The notes: a model not told the origin generated them from the letters alone. Positions 9,031-18,997 are shown, numbered from the stretch's first letter. The stretch is 64,000 nucleotides of DNA from Pseudobacillus wudalianchiensis (GCF_001685015.1 NZ_MAYT01000023.1:213791-277790), one strand, 5' to 3'. Made by a program: numbers and translations.

Positions 9031-9498
9031 TTAATCCTCTTCATTTCCTTCACTAATAACAGCCTCAATATCAATTTCCATTAACATTTCCGGCATAGCA
9101 AAACCACTTACAATCAACCCAGTGCTACAAGGATACACATCTTTAAAATGCTCTGCTAAAACCGGGTAAACCTTGCTGCGATCTTCTCTGTTCAGTAAAT
9201 ATACAGTCATTTTACAGATATCCTTGACTGTGCCGCCCGCTTCTTCAATCAGCTGCTTCACACATTTACATGCCTGATCTGCTTGCTTTGCTACATCCCC
9301 GATTCCGTGAAAATTGCCATCTAAATCAAAACCAGTTTGTCCTCGTAAAAAGATGCGATTTCCTGCCCGTACCGCCATACTTAGCTCATTCTTAATATGA
9401 TGTTCTGGTTTTCCTAAACTTGAAGGATAGTATTCATCCGTTTTAAACTTTCTAATTCTTTTAATAGCTGGACTTTTCACTTCGCCTTGTACTGTCAT
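9031..9498 (-). CDS. RidA/YjgF family protein
   Basis: The 155-residue product has the RidA fold. Seen elements are GNRIFLRGQTGFDLDG (about 46-61), a VKQLIEEAGGTVKDICKMTVYL helix-strand and a late PEMLMEIDIEAVI strand. RidA proteins hydrolyse enamine/imine intermediates such as 2-aminoacrylate released by PLP enzymes. Several family members, such as RutC, act inside catabolic operons. The Arg that typically binds the substrate carboxylate in archetypal RidA is not obvious; a PCSTGLIVSGFA segment stands where that region falls. It is first in its transcript, behind the shared promoter and palindrome, and near aminotransferase and permease genes. Confidence 0.88.
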   Translation of the reverse strand: MTVQGEVKSPAIKRIRKFKTDEYYPSSLGKPEHHIKNELSMAVRAGNRIFLRGQTGFDLDGNFHGIGDVAKQADQACKCVKQLIEEAGGTVKDICKMTVYLLNREDRSKVYPVLAEHFKDVYPCSTGLIVSGFAMPEMLMEIDIEAVISEGNEED

Positions 9499-9538
9499 CG
9501 TCTTTCATTCCTCCTAAATAAATATTTTTGTAACTTCT

Positions 9539-9603
9539 AATTAAGGAACTTATCCTTAATTATTCTTTAATAGAAATATACAATCATTCGTTTTGTAAGT
9601 CAA
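9539..9603 (-). promoter_or_regulatory. ridA-like promoter with AAGGA-N5-TCCTT palindrome
   Basis: The minus strand shows TTGACT (9598-9603), 17 bases and TATATT (9575-9580). Downstream is the palindrome AATTAAGGA-N5-TCCTTAATT (9539-9561). The architecture is the same as at aspA, the aminotransferase, the APC permease and the flavin reductase. Confidence 0.75.
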
Positions 9604-9685
9604 CAATATTATTGAATATTTTAAAAATTCTGTTGAAACGACTCTTCTTTCTTCTGTCAATCAGTTTTCCAACAAACAACTTTAT

Positions 9686-11104
9686 TTATATACTCACATC
9701 TTCTTTTAACTCGTCAGCAGAATCTCTCGGTGCGGTACTTGTCGTTTCAATTAATTCTTCTAAAGGGATCGTTTGGAAGATCCCCTTCTTCATAACAAAC
9801 TTAACCCAGAGAGCAGCGTAAATGACGGTTAATCCTAAGAACCATAACGAGTACTTATAAATTTCTGTTCTTAAAGCCGCATCAGGCGACATATTAAACA
9901 TGACATAGAGAATGCCAATCATCCCTATAATCTGGAAGGTAAATCCTAAAGGAGATTTAAACGTTCTTTTCACATTTGGATATTTATAACGCAAAATAAC
10001 GACATTCAAATGGGCAATAAAATACGTCACCAGCCAACAGAAGCAGCCTGCTAAAATAAACGTGACAATTGATGCGCTATTTGTAAGGCCTACCAGCAAA
10101 AATACAACAAACAAAGCACACATAAGCACCACAGCGGCCCAAGGAGAACCATATCGGTTTGTTTTCCCAAAGACCTTAGGCATCTGCCCCTCTAGTCCCA
10201 TCGAATAAACCATCCGGGCGATCGCACATATCAACGTATTTAACGTACTAACTGTTGCAAGGATGGTGACAATCCCCATCCACGTTTGCCCTGTTTTCCC
10301 TAAAATAGCACCTGCTGCCTCAACATGCGGGGAGGCTGATTCACCTAACAGCTGCAGGGGAGCATATTTAATCGCTGCAAATCCGAAAAGTGCATCAGCT
10401 AGTAAAATGATGACTAAACTTAGAATCATAGCTAAAGGTACGTAGATCTTTGGCTTTTTTATTTCCTCGGCCATCGGCGTTACAAATTCGACCCCTACAA
10501 ATAGCCAAATGGCTAGCGCCGTAAAACCAAATACGCCCCAGCCAGACGGATTGAATTCCAAAGTAGTTGGCACAGGTGTTCCTGTAGCCCCTATCCCAGT
10601 TAATCCAATAATCCCCAGAATAACAGTAGAAGCAATTAATAGTGTGGTTAAGATAATTTGGATGGTGCTATACACTTCTACCCCTAATACATTTACCATG
10701 CCAAGCAAGATAACAAGGGCAAGCGAAATAATCATCGGATTGATTCCTGGAGCAAACACGTCACGAAATACAATTCCAGCAATTCCTGCCTCAGCGCTTC
10801 CTGCAAAGATCGTAACGAGTACATAGCCGCTAATGACAGCAACCATTCCCATAAAAGGTCCAAGCGCAGGAAGTGTAAAATGATTGATTCCCCCGGCACG
10901 AGGGATAATGCTTGAAAGCTCAGCAAAGGAGAAAGCCACACAAAGATTTAGAAACAAAGCAACTCCCATTGCTAATATAAATCCCGGTCCTGCCGCACCA
11001 AATCCTTGCCCCAGCGATACTAGCGCACTAGAGCTTACAACAATCCCCACTCCTGTAGCAACAGCTGCCCATAACCCTAACCTTCTCTTTAATTGTTTAG
11101 TCAC
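9686..11104 (-). CDS. APC-superfamily amino acid/polyamine permease
   Basis: This 472-residue integral membrane transporter has about 12 membrane helices. The first runs from residue 10 and carries the typical AAVATGVGIVVSSSALVSLGQG glycine-rich start. It is an amino acid/amine proton symporter-type carrier, but the substrate is not readable. The GTG start follows GGGAGGG. It lies directly downstream of the aldehyde dehydrogenase and aminotransferase genes, separated from them by a terminator. It could import the amine or amino acid that those enzymes use. Confidence 0.88.
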   Translation of the reverse strand: MTKQLKRRLGLWAAVATGVGIVVSSSALVSLGQGFGAAGPGFILAMGVALFLNLCVAFSFAELSSIIPRAGGINHFTLPALGPFMGMVAVISGYVLVTIFAGSAEAGIAGIVFRDVFAPGINPMIISLALVILLGMVNVLGVEVYSTIQIILTTLLIASTVILGIIGLTGIGATGTPVPTTLEFNPSGWGVFGFTALAIWLFVGVEFVTPMAEEIKKPKIYVPLAMILSLVIILLADALFGFAAIKYAPLQLLGESASPHVEAAGAILGKTGQTWMGIVTILATVSTLNTLICAIARMVYSMGLEGQMPKVFGKTNRYGSPWAAVVLMCALFVVFLLVGLTNSASIVTFILAGCFCWLVTYFIAHLNVVILRYKYPNVKRTFKSPLGFTFQIIGMIGILYVMFNMSPDAALRTEIYKYSLWFLGLTVIYAALWVKFVMKKGIFQTIPLEELIETTSTAPRDSADELKEDVSI

Positions 11105-11186
11105 TTATTTTTAACCCTCCCGTTTCTGAATAAAATTTTATGAAGCAGAACTGTTCACACTGGGTTATACCACAAATCGAGAACAA

Positions 11187-11231
11187 AAAAGCTGTCCAAA
11201 AGTCAGATATCCACTGATTTAAGGACAGCCT
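11187..11231 (-). terminator. Intrinsic terminator after aldehyde dehydrogenase gene
   Basis: GCTGTCC (11191 region) and GGACAGC (about 11224-11230) pair. The loop carries a further TCAG...CTGA pairing. On the minus strand TTTTTTG follows. It closes the aminotransferase-aldehyde dehydrogenase unit. Confidence 0.8.
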
Positions 11232-11293
11232 GTTAACGTCTGCCAATACAAGTTTAGCTTTCTTTTAAAAAGAGTAAGAAACAAAACTGGCTT

Positions 11294-12775
11294 CTAGTCT
11301 AAGTTTACCCACACACTCTTTACTTCCGTATAATTTTCTAAAGCATAAGATCCCATCTCTCTTCCAAAGCCAGATTCTTTGTAGCCGCCAAATGGAGAAG
11401 CTGGATCGATGGCATCGTAGCAATTAATCCACACACTACCGGATTTTAACTGGTTTGCTATATTGTGAGCAGTCTTTAGATTTTCTGTCCATATCCCTGC
11501 TCCTAATCCGTACAATGAGCTATTGGCCCGTTCAATCACTTCTTCTACCGTATCATAAGGCATCACTACTACAACCGGTCCGAAAATTTCTTCTTTCGCG
11601 ATCGTCATATGCTCTTCGACATCAATAAAGATTGTTGGTTCTATAAAGAATCCTTCATCTAATTTTCCTCCGCCTGTCGCCAGCTTCGCTCCTTCCTTTA
11701 TTCCAATATTGATATACTCAAATACACGATCCTGCTGTTTCTTTGATACTAGGGGACCCATCGTTGTTTCGGCATCTAGTCCGTTTCCGAGCTTCACTTC
11801 TTTAGCCAACTCGACCATGCCGGCCACTACTTCCTCATATTGGCTTTTATGAACGTATACTCTCGAACCTGCACTGCAAATTTCTCCCTGATTAAACATA
11901 ATGCCAGTGAACACGCCTGGGATAGCTTTTGAAAGGTCAGCATCTGGAAGAATAATATTAGGAGACTTACCACCTAACTCTAGCGTTATTCGCTTCATCG
12001 TATCAGCAGCCTGCTTCATCAATTTTTTCCCTACAATAGTAGAGCCCGTAAAAGCAATCTTATTCACATCCGGATGTTCTACAAGCGCTTGTCCAGCTAC
12101 TGGTCCGAATCCTGGAACGATATTCACTACGCCAGGAGGGAATCCCGCTTTTTCAACAAGCTCCGCAAAATAAAGAGCGGAAAGCGGTGTTTGCTCAGCA
12201 GGCTTCAACACGACCGTACAGCCAGCAGCCAATGCCGGAGCTACTTTCCACGAGAGCATGCTAATAGGAAAATTCCACGGGATAATTTGCCCTACCACTC
12301 CAACTGGTTCATGACGTGTATAATTTAGGAAATTGCCAGAAACAGGAATGGTCTGCCCCATATTCTTCGTGGCCCATCCCGCAAAATAACGGAATTCCTC
12401 AATGGCATTCGGCACATCAAGAGCACGGGATTCACTAATTGGCTTGCCATTATCTAAAGTATCCAGCTGCGCTAATTCTTCTTGATGCTCCTCAATAAGA
12501 TCTGTTAGTTTAAAAATCAGTTTAGCCTTTTCAGCGCCACTCATCTTTGACCATGGGCCTTGCTCGAACGCCCTTTTTGCCGCTCTTACGGCAAGGTCAA
12601 TATCTGTTTCTTCTGCTTCATAGATTGTCGCTAATATTTCCTCTGTCGCCGGATTAATCGTTTGGAACGTTTTAGAAGAAGCAGATGCAACAAATTTCCC
12701 ATCAATATATAGCTTTTTTGTCCCTTTTAAAAACTCACTTACTTTACTGCTTAATTCAAGTGTTTGATTAGCCAT
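11294..12775 (-). CDS. NAD(P)-dependent aldehyde dehydrogenase
   Basis: It oxidises an aldehyde to the acid. The 493 residues are full length for the superfamily. Seen are the cofactor loop [12 protein letters not shown], the catalytic Glu region ELGGKSPNI (near 265) and the catalytic Cys in [10 protein letters not shown] (near 300). It follows the class III aminotransferase by 93 bases on the same strand. The pair would deaminate a terminal amine or omega-amino acid and oxidise the semialdehyde. Candidate substrates are aminoaldehydes from putrescine, or malonate semialdehyde from beta-alanine. The latter often needs a CoA-dependent enzyme, which this does not clearly resemble. Substrate unproven. 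Confidence 0.92.
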   Translation of the reverse strand: MANQTLELSSKVSEFLKGTKKLYIDGKFVASASSKTFQTINPATEEILATIYEAEETDIDLAVRAAKRAFEQGPWSKMSGAEKAKLIFKLTDLIEEHQEELAQLDTLDNGKPISESRALDVPNAIEEFRYFAGWATKNMGQTIPVSGNFLNYTRHEPVGVVGQIIPWNFPISMLSWKVAPALAAGCTVVLKPAEQTPLSALYFAELVEKAGFPPGVVNIVPGFGPVAGQALVEHPDVNKIAFTGSTIVGKKLMKQAADTMKRITLELGGKSPNIILPDADLSKAIPGVFTGIMFNQGEICSAGSRVYVHKSQYEEVVAGMVELAKEVKLGNGLDAETTMGPLVSKKQQDRVFEYINIGIKEGAKLATGGGKLDEGFFIEPTIFIDVEEHMTIAKEEIFGPVVVVMPYDTVEEVIERANSSLYGLGAGIWTENLKTAHNIANQLKSGSVWINCYDAIDPASPFGGYKESGFGREMGSYALENYTEVKSVWVNLD

Positions 12776-12809
12776 TTCTTATTTTTCCTCCTTTAATTTA
12801 AATAAAATA

Positions 12810-12857
12810 AGCATGCCAGAGAGCTAGCTGCTAAGCCTGTATAGTCCCTGACATGCT
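12810..12857 (-). terminator. Hairpin between aminotransferase and aldehyde dehydrogenase genes
   Basis: AGCATGCCAGAGA and TCCCTGACATGCT pair with two mismatches. On the minus strand the hairpin is followed by TATTTTATTT, a weak U-run. It may attenuate, rather than stop, read-through into the aldehyde dehydrogenase gene. Confidence 0.55.
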
Positions 12858-12868
12858 GTCATAACGTA

Positions 12869-14248
12869 TTACTTCACTGTTTTTTCGAATTCAGTCATTG
12901 CCGCATCAATGATATTAATCATTTCGGAAATTTCTTCTTTATTAATGATAAGAGGCGGAGCAATCGCTACGATATCTTTTCCTTTTTCAAAATCAGCCGC
13001 TCTTAAGATCAAATTGCGCTTGAAGCATTGCTCTACAACGAAGGTGGCTGGTCTGACCGTTTCTGCAAATGGCAAGTCTGCCTCTCGATCCTGTTGAAGT
13101 TCAAATCCAGCGAGCAAGCCTACTGCTCTCGATTTCGTGAAATAACGATATTTATCCGTTAAATAGGCAAATCCCTTTTTCAATTCTTTCTCCATGTTGT
13201 TAACGTTTTCAAGAATGTTGTCACGCTCAAGAATCTCAATCGTTTTTAAGCCTATCGCACAAGCTGTTGGATGGCCGCTATACGTAAAGCCATGACCTAA
13301 AATTTTGTCATATTGAACGATCGTATCCCTTATTTCCTTACTTATTAAAACGCCGCCAAGCTGCGCGTAGCCACCTGTAATGCCCTTCGCCACACTCATA
13401 ATGTCAGGCACAACATTCCAATTATCCACACCGAACATTTTACCTGTGCGGCCGAACCCGCAAATGACTTCATCGGCAATCAAGAGAATATTATTTTCTT
13501 CACAAAGTGCTTTAACTGCTTGTAAATATCCATCTGGTGAAACATGAACTCCGCCTGCCCCTTGTATCGGTTCAAGGATCACGGCAGCAATCGTGTCTGC
13601 CCCTTCTTTCTCAATCACATCACGAATGCAACCTTCATAATTCGGATCATTTCTGTCTCCCAGCTCACAATTTGTTAAATGAGATTTGGCTCTTACCATA
13701 TCGGGATCTTTTGAGCCGGAAAAACTATGGAATCCCTCAATACGTGTAGCTGTTCCGGCTGAAACAGTAGCTCCATGATAACTGCGGCTGATAGAAATTA
13801 CTTTTTTCTTTGTCGGCCGCCCTTTTAAATCCCAATAAAAACGTGCTAATTTAAAGGCTGTATCGTTTGATTCTGATCCACCGGATGTAAAGAAAATTGC
13901 GCTTAAGTCTCCTGGTGCGATAGATACCACTTTTTCTGCAAGACGCACAGCTTTTTCATTAGAGTAGCCATAGAAGGAAGAACTGTAAGCAATCGTTGTC
14001 ATTTGGTCATAAGCTGCCTGTGCAAGCTCCTTGTTCCCATGCCCTAAATTCACATTCCAAAGCATAGAAGCGCCATCAATATAAGACTTGCCTTGTACAT
14101 CCGTTACACGAACCCCTTCGCCTTTTGCAAAAATAATTTTAGGTCCATTTTCAACAAATAATTTAGGTACTGTTGTTGGGTGAAGGTAGTGCTTTTTATC
14201 GGCTTCAATTAACTCTGCAATGTTTAGTGCTGTTTGAGATACAACCAT
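12869..14248 (-). CDS. Class III (omega) aminotransferase
   Basis: This 459-residue PLP enzyme is of the putrescine/beta-alanine/omega-amino acid:pyruvate type. Seen are GSESNDTAFKLAR (PLP phosphate cup, about 127), SYHGAT (about 157), the acidic pyridine-N ligand in LLIADEVICGFGRTG (about 253-267) and the Schiff-base lysine in SVAKGITGGY (about 287). The N-terminal half resembles SpuC-type polyamine:pyruvate transaminases. With the neighbouring aldehyde dehydrogenase and acetylpolyamine-amidohydrolase-like gene it could work in polyamine breakdown. Alternatively it could take beta-alanine from the pyrimidine pathway at 33-42 kb. It has its own shared-type promoter. Confidence 0.9.
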   Translation of the reverse strand: MVVSQTALNIAELIEADKKHYLHPTTVPKLFVENGPKIIFAKGEGVRVTDVQGKSYIDGASMLWNVNLGHGNKELAQAAYDQMTTIAYSSSFYGYSNEKAVRLAEKVVSIAPGDLSAIFFTSGGSESNDTAFKLARFYWDLKGRPTKKKVISISRSYHGATVSAGTATRIEGFHSFSGSKDPDMVRAKSHLTNCELGDRNDPNYEGCIRDVIEKEGADTIAAVILEPIQGAGGVHVSPDGYLQAVKALCEENNILLIADEVICGFGRTGKMFGVDNWNVVPDIMSVAKGITGGYAQLGGVLISKEIRDTIVQYDKILGHGFTYSGHPTACAIGLKTIEILERDNILENVNNMEKELKKGFAYLTDKYRYFTKSRAVGLLAGFELQQDREADLPFAETVRPATFVVEQCFKRNLILRAADFEKGKDIVAIAPPLIINKEEISEMINIIDAAMTEFEKTVK

Positions 14249-14331
14249 TTTCTTTACCTCCAGATTTTAATAGTGGATGAACGTCCAGGAATGTCATTCT
14301 ATCCTGATCTCTCATTTCGTTAAATAGGAAT

Positions 14332-14386
14332 AATTAGAGATATTTTCCTTAATTGTAAATATACTTAATTTTTAGAATATTGTCAA
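14332..14386 (-). promoter_or_regulatory. Aminotransferase promoter with shared palindrome
   Basis: TTGACA (14381-14386), 17 bases and TATATT (14358-14363) read on the minus strand. Downstream is AATTAGAGA-N5-TCCTTAATT (14332-14354), a slightly degenerate copy of the shared operator. Bases 14367-14381 match the CodY box AATTTTCWGAAAATT at 13 of 15 positions and overlap the promoter spacer. Confidence 0.65.
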
Positions 14387-14413
14387 CACTGTTTATACAA
14401 CTTTATTATTTTC

Positions 14414-15790
14414 TTACACTACTTCTTTAATAGGCTTGGATTCAGTTTTGTTCTTCACTTTTTCAAAGTTATAATACAAGCCAAAAGCAACAACGATCCC
14501 TACTAACCAGGCAATATCCAATCCATTCAACATTTTAGATACCGGCCCTTGATAGATCCCATTGTTGATAAAAGGGATTTGGCAACAGACAGTTAAAAGA
14601 TAAATAGCCAATGAACTGACACGCAGCTTGCCAAAGGCTCCATTCTTATTCATAAATTCTTCTGGAGCATGTTTTTGGCGGCCCAACACATAAAAGTCTG
14701 TTAAGTTAATGACACTCCAAGGAACGATAAAGAACAAGATAAACCCTAAATAGATTTGAAAATTACTCATGAAGTTGCCTGCACCTACAGTAGCTGCCAG
14801 AGCAAGGAGAATCCCCACCATCGCAGAGGTGAGCACGCGTATTTTTATCGTTGTAGCAAACTTGAAGAAGTTACTTGCTATGGATAAAACGATAATTCCA
14901 GCTCCATAAATATTTAATGAATTAATGACAATCAACCCAAGGGAGAGCAAAATAACAATCGCTGTTCCGGCACCGTGGCCCATTTCTTTTATTTGTGCCA
15001 TTACATTGCCGTCTGCAACCATACTAGCTAAAGCGGCTCCTAAGAGCATTAACCAGACAGAACTCAAAAAGCTTCCTAAATAAGTGTAGATAAATGTTTT
15101 TTTAGATTCAGTTGGGTGCATATATCTTGAGTGATCAGATACATACGGCCCATAAGTAATCTGCCAAGTAACCGAGATAGAGGTAGCTAAAATGAACTGG
15201 CTGAGCGAGAAGCCTCCCCGATTAAGCATTTCCATGGATACTTGACTAACTACGAGCAGAGTAAGTACCAAAAAGATCACTGTGTAAGAAATCGTATACA
15301 GTTTCATCGACTTCTGTATCAAGCCTTGGCCATAAATAGCTAGCAATACCATTGGAATTAAGCTAATGATAACCGTTACATTAAGATTAATTCCCAGTGT
15401 TTCATATATTCCCTGGCCGACCAATACAGTGTTGCTTGCCCCATATCCTAAATACATCGTGAAAATAATGAGCATGGGCAAGATAACCCCGAAATATCCA
15501 AACTGCGCCCTGCTCTGCATAACTTGAGGAATGCCTAGCTTCGGTCCCTGAGCAGAATGAAGCGCCATAACCGCTGCTCCAATCCCATGCCCTAAAATAA
15601 TTGACAAGCTCGCCCACCAAAAATTTAAACCGATGATAACTGCTAGTGCTCCGGTTATAAGAGTAGTAGAGACCGTGTTCGCAGCAAACCAAACAAAAAA
15701 CAGCTCTTTTGGATTCCCTCTTCTTTCTTCTAAGGAGATGTACTCATAACTTTTTTGCTCAATGGAATTAGAGCGATGATTCTCACTCAT
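14414..15790 (-). CDS. NCS1-family purine/cytosine-type permease
   Basis: This 458-residue membrane protein has about 12 membrane helices. The N-terminal region carries an NCS1-like ERRGNPKELFFVWFAANTV segment and a GHGIGAAVMALHSAQGPKLG loop, followed by a VMQSRAQFGYFG motif. NCS1 carriers import nucleobases, allantoin, hydantoins, thiamine-like heterocycles or related compounds. It lies in an amine/aromatic catabolic island and is distinct from the second NCS1 gene at 33135 beside the pyrimidine genes. The start follows AGAGGGG. A 280-base gap with a structured element precedes it. Confidence 0.85.
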   Translation of the reverse strand: MSENHRSNSIEQKSYEYISLEERRGNPKELFFVWFAANTVSTTLITGALAVIIGLNFWWASLSIILGHGIGAAVMALHSAQGPKLGIPQVMQSRAQFGYFGVILPMLIIFTMYLGYGASNTVLVGQGIYETLGINLNVTVIISLIPMVLLAIYGQGLIQKSMKLYTISYTVIFLVLTLLVVSQVSMEMLNRGGFSLSQFILATSISVTWQITYGPYVSDHSRYMHPTESKKTFIYTYLGSFLSSVWLMLLGAALASMVADGNVMAQIKEMGHGAGTAIVILLSLGLIVINSLNIYGAGIIVLSIASNFFKFATTIKIRVLTSAMVGILLALAATVGAGNFMSNFQIYLGFILFFIVPWSVINLTDFYVLGRQKHAPEEFMNKNGAFGKLRVSSLAIYLLTVCCQIPFINNGIYQGPVSKMLNGLDIAWLVGIVVAFGLYYNFEKVKNKTESKPIKEVV

Positions 15791-15949
15791 TTAATCTTGC
15801 CCCTCTCTATTTTTGAATAGCTGAATATACATGCAGCTTTTTATTAATACGTTCACTCCCAGCTGACATTAAGATCATTCTTTATTCAACCAAAATACAA
15901 AAGTCTCCAAACAAACTCGTCAGATAAATGTCTAGAAGCAAGGGGCTTG

Positions 15950-16018
15950 AGGAGAGCCTGGCACTGTTCATCATTTAGTATTGAACTTATCTAATTCAAC
16001 ATTCCAGCAAACTCTCCT
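15950..16018 (-). other. Structured intergenic element upstream of NCS1 permease
   Basis: AGGAGAG/CTCTCCT (15950-15956 with 16012-16018) and CTGG/CCAG (15958-15961 with 16004-16007) form a long two-part stem. The loop contains TTGAA/TTCAA. No U-run follows, and no known riboswitch consensus is recognised. It lies 53 bases after the deacetylase-like gene stop and about 160 bases before the permease start. Confidence 0.4.
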
Positions 16019-16070
16019 TCTTAGGGATGGATGAAAAAATGAATCTATATACCTAACATTTCCTAGTAAA

Positions 16071-17189
16071 TTAAACTTGAACCCGTAAGGTGCTCCAGAA
16101 CTCTGATTGAATGTTGATCACCTGTTCAATAACTTCTTTTTGATGATCATACACCTTATCGGGATATCCATTTGACCCTGAAGCGAATGGATCTTCTACA
16201 TCCGTTTGAATTTCACTTAATGTCTCAATAATCCGAAGTGTACAAAATGGAACGTAGGCGTTGCTGTAACCACCTTCATGACACATAACCAACTTCTTAC
16301 CGCAATGTTTCTGAGCAATTTCTTTCATGATTTTAGTCATTTCTCCAAACCCTTCTGCTGTGACCCGCATTCTTCCTAACGGATCGAATATCCCTGGATC
16401 CTGACCAGCTGATACAATAACTAATTCCGGCTTAAATTCATCTGCTAGAGGGCGGATGACAGATTCAAAAGCATGTAAGTAGCCCGCATTTCCTGTGCCT
16501 GGCGGCAATGGGATATTGACATTATAACCGCGCCCTTCTCCCTCTCCTACGTCATTAGCAAAGCCTGTATTATTAGGGAAGTTTAAGTCTTCATGAATAG
16601 AGATAAATAAAACATTAGGATCATTGTAAAATGCTTTTTCCGTTCCATTCCCATGGTGTACATCCCAATCTACAATCATAATTCTTTCTAATCCGTACTT
16701 TTCCCTGGCATATCTAGCAGCGATCGCGACATTATTAAAGATACAAAATCCGATCCCCATGTCTGCCTCTGCATGGTGTCCAGGCGGACGGGTAAGTGCA
16801 TATACGTTTTCGGCTTCTCCTGCCATAACGGCATCAACAGCCGTTATGGCCCCTCCTGTAGAAAGCAAAGCGATCTCATAAGACCCTCTTCCAACGATGG
16901 CATGATCGCCGGCATCTCCACCTGTTGTATCACTTAATAGTTTTACTTTATCGATATACTTTGGCGTATGGAATAACTCAATTTCCTTTCTCGTTGCTGG
17001 TCTAGGGTCAATTTTTTGCAGTTTTTTCATTAATCCGCATCTTTCTAATAAATTGTTGACCCGTCTTTTTGTTGCTGGATCTTCAGAAAAAACATCTTTC
17101 TCCAAGTACCCTCCAGAAGGAAGGTAAAGTGTACCGCTCCCAGTATCATGCCAAAAATAGCTTTCGTCATAAATATAACCTGTCTTCAT
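16071..17189 (-). CDS. Class II HDAC-like / acetylpolyamine amidohydrolase family protein
   Basis: This 372-residue arginase/deacetylase-fold hydrolase would cleave acetyl or other acyl amides with a Zn ion. Seen are RPPGHHAE (134-141, catalytic His pair), DWDVHHGNG (174-182, Zn ligands Asp and His), SAGQDPG (260-266, third Zn ligand D264) and HEGGYS (304-309, catalytic Tyr308). In bacteria such enzymes deacetylate polyamines or small amides. It lies 42 bases behind an APC permease gene on the same strand, so both are probably cotranscribed. Together with the aminotransferase and aldehyde dehydrogenase this suggests uptake and breakdown of an acylated amine (inference). Confidence 0.88.
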   Translation of the reverse strand: MKTGYIYDESYFWHDTGSGTLYLPSGGYLEKDVFSEDPATKRRVNNLLERCGLMKKLQKIDPRPATRKEIELFHTPKYIDKVKLLSDTTGGDAGDHAIVGRGSYEIALLSTGGAITAVDAVMAGEAENVYALTRPPGHHAEADMGIGFCIFNNVAIAARYAREKYGLERIMIVDWDVHHGNGTEKAFYNDPNVLFISIHEDLNFPNNTGFANDVGEGEGRGYNVNIPLPPGTGNAGYLHAFESVIRPLADEFKPELVIVSAGQDPGIFDPLGRMRVTAEGFGEMTKIMKEIAQKHCGKKLVMCHEGGYSNAYVPFCTLRIIETLSEIQTDVEDPFASGSNGYPDKVYDHQKEVIEQVINIQSEFWSTLRVQV

Positions 17190-17231
17190 TTAGATTCCCC
17201 CTAATTCTTAACTTTAATTTGTGATACTATC

Positions 17232-18674
17232 TCATCCCTTTGATGCATCAACAAACTTCTCTGTCGGCTCTATAAATTCCTCTTCTGTTGGCTTGCTATA
17301 TCGAGATCGTATCAGATAAGCGACAAGAATCACCCCAAAGCTAATCAAACTCAAAAACACTTGTGAACGTGTGCCTGGAATCCAAATCATAGCTGCAATG
17401 ACGGCCAGCATCCAAACGATTGTTGCATAAGATAAATAAGGAAATAGCCACATTTTCAGCTTTAATTTTTCTGGTTCTTCCTGTTCTAATTTACGGCGTA
17501 AGCGGACTTGGGCAAAAGCCAAAATCAAATAGTAGAAAAGCATGACAGCTCCCGCGGAATTAATCAAGAACAGAAAAACAGTCTCTGGAAAAAAGTAATT
17601 TAAAACAACGCCTATATATCCGAAAACCGTTCCTGCAAGGATGGCTCTTACCGGAACACCTCTCCTGCTTAGTTTGACAAGAAATTTTGGTGCGTCGCCT
17701 TGTTTAGTTAAAGTGAATAAACTTCTAGATGTGATGTAGAGGCAAGAATTAAGTGAGCTAAGCACAGCGGTAAGGACGACCACTTCCATGAGCATCGGGG
17801 CAAAAGGAAGACCTAATCGCTCTAACGCAATAGCAAAGGGACTTTGAATCGCCACACCGGCAAATTCGAAGTTCCATGGCACGATGGCTACGATGAAGAA
17901 GACAGATACGACATAAAAGAAAAAGATTCGGTACATTACTTGATTTGTTGCTTTTGCAGCATATTTGGCAGGTTGATCCGATTCAGCAGCGGCAATGGTA
18001 GCAATTTCCGCTCCTCCCATCGAGAAAAGAACCGTTACACTTCCAATTAGAGCCGCCACGGTCCCATTAGGAAAAAAGCCGCCTGAGGTATAGAGATTTG
18101 ATAGACCAGGTGATTCACCAGGCCATAATCCAAGAAGGTAGACCGCCCCAAAAGCGATAAAAAAGATAATCGCAAATATTTTAATCGAGGCGAACCAAAA
18201 TTCAGTTTCAGCAAAAGATTTGACTGAATAAAGATTTGTTAAAGTGAGGACGACTAGCAGTACTAAGCATAAAAACCAAGCTGGGATATGGGGAAAGTAA
18301 TTTACGAGAATACCAGCCCCCGCTACAGCTTCAATTGCAGCGACGATGACCCACATGTACCAATAGAGCCACCCTACACTAAAGCCAGCCCAGTTGCCTA
18401 ATCCGGACCTTGCGTACTCAGAAATGGAACCCGCTGTTGGATTAGCTACCGCCATTTCACCAATCATTCGCATGACTAAAAACATCAAAGTCCCTGATAA
18501 AATATAACTCACGACAGCCGCTGGACCTGTTGAATTAATTACAGCCCCACTTCCGACAAAAAGTCCAGCTCCAATGATTCCTCCGAGAGCGATCATCGTA
18601 ACATGACGGTTCTTTAATGTGTTTTGCAATTCTCCTTGCGTGGATGAGCCATGCTGCATGTGATCATTTGCCAT
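17232..18674 (-). CDS. Amino acid permease (APC, GABA/aromatic-permease type)
   Basis: This 480-residue transporter has about 12 membrane helices. The AAT-type start LKNRHVTMIALGGIIGAGLFVGSG (residues about 19-42) and GSISEYARSGLG follow the amino acid transporter family of GabP, AroP and similar carriers. It has a soluble N terminus and an acidic C-terminal tail. It is first in a transcript with the deacetylase-like gene and is preceded by the shared promoter-palindrome arrangement. The substrate is not readable, but an amino acid or small amine fits the neighbours. Confidence 0.9.
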   Translation of the reverse strand: MANDHMQHGSSTQGELQNTLKNRHVTMIALGGIIGAGLFVGSGAVINSTGPAAVVSYILSGTLMFLVMRMIGEMAVANPTAGSISEYARSGLGNWAGFSVGWLYWYMWVIVAAIEAVAGAGILVNYFPHIPAWFLCLVLLVVLTLTNLYSVKSFAETEFWFASIKIFAIIFFIAFGAVYLLGLWPGESPGLSNLYTSGGFFPNGTVAALIGSVTVLFSMGGAEIATIAAAESDQPAKYAAKATNQVMYRIFFFYVVSVFFIVAIVPWNFEFAGVAIQSPFAIALERLGLPFAPMLMEVVVLTAVLSSLNSCLYITSRSLFTLTKQGDAPKFLVKLSRRGVPVRAILAGTVFGYIGVVLNYFFPETVFLFLINSAGAVMLFYYLILAFAQVRLRRKLEQEEPEKLKLKMWLFPYLSYATIVWMLAVIAAMIWIPGTRSQVFLSLISFGVILVAYLIRSRYSKPTEEEFIEPTEKFVDASKG

Positions 18675-18900
18675 AGTTCCACCTCTTTTTTTCTATAGTT
18701 ATTTATCCTTTGGCCTTTGCTTATCTACAAGACATACGAACAGCTATTGGTGCATTCTCTTTCTCACGTGTTTATTAACAATTCCACACTCAAGCTTCCC
18801 TCGTCTTGCTATTTTTCGAATCCGCTTACATAAGGGAATGTTGTATGGATGCTCATCTTTTGCTTCTCTACTTGTACTTTTATAGATTAAAGATCCAAAA

Positions 18901-18997
18901 GGAATTTATCCCTAAATATTCCTTAATTAACTCTTTATTGAAAGAATACAATCTGTTTTTAAGCCTGTCAATAACATTTCTAAATATTTAGAATATT
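18901..18997 (-). promoter_or_regulatory. APC permease promoter with shared palindrome
   Basis: The minus strand has TTGACA (18966-18971), a 17-base spacer and TATTCT (18943-18948). Downstream is AGGGA-N5-TCCTT (about 18899-18911), plus a further AAGGAATA half-site near 18916-18926. A weak CodY-like sequence (12 of 15) lies upstream at 18983-18997. In the 593-base gap 18675-19267 I see nothing else apart from the terminator at 19172-19203. Confidence 0.65.

Noticed and set aside
18806-18991. 61-codon frame on the plus strand in the gap upstream of the APC permease
   Set aside because: No ribosome site; it overlaps the promoter and operator of the divergent gene.
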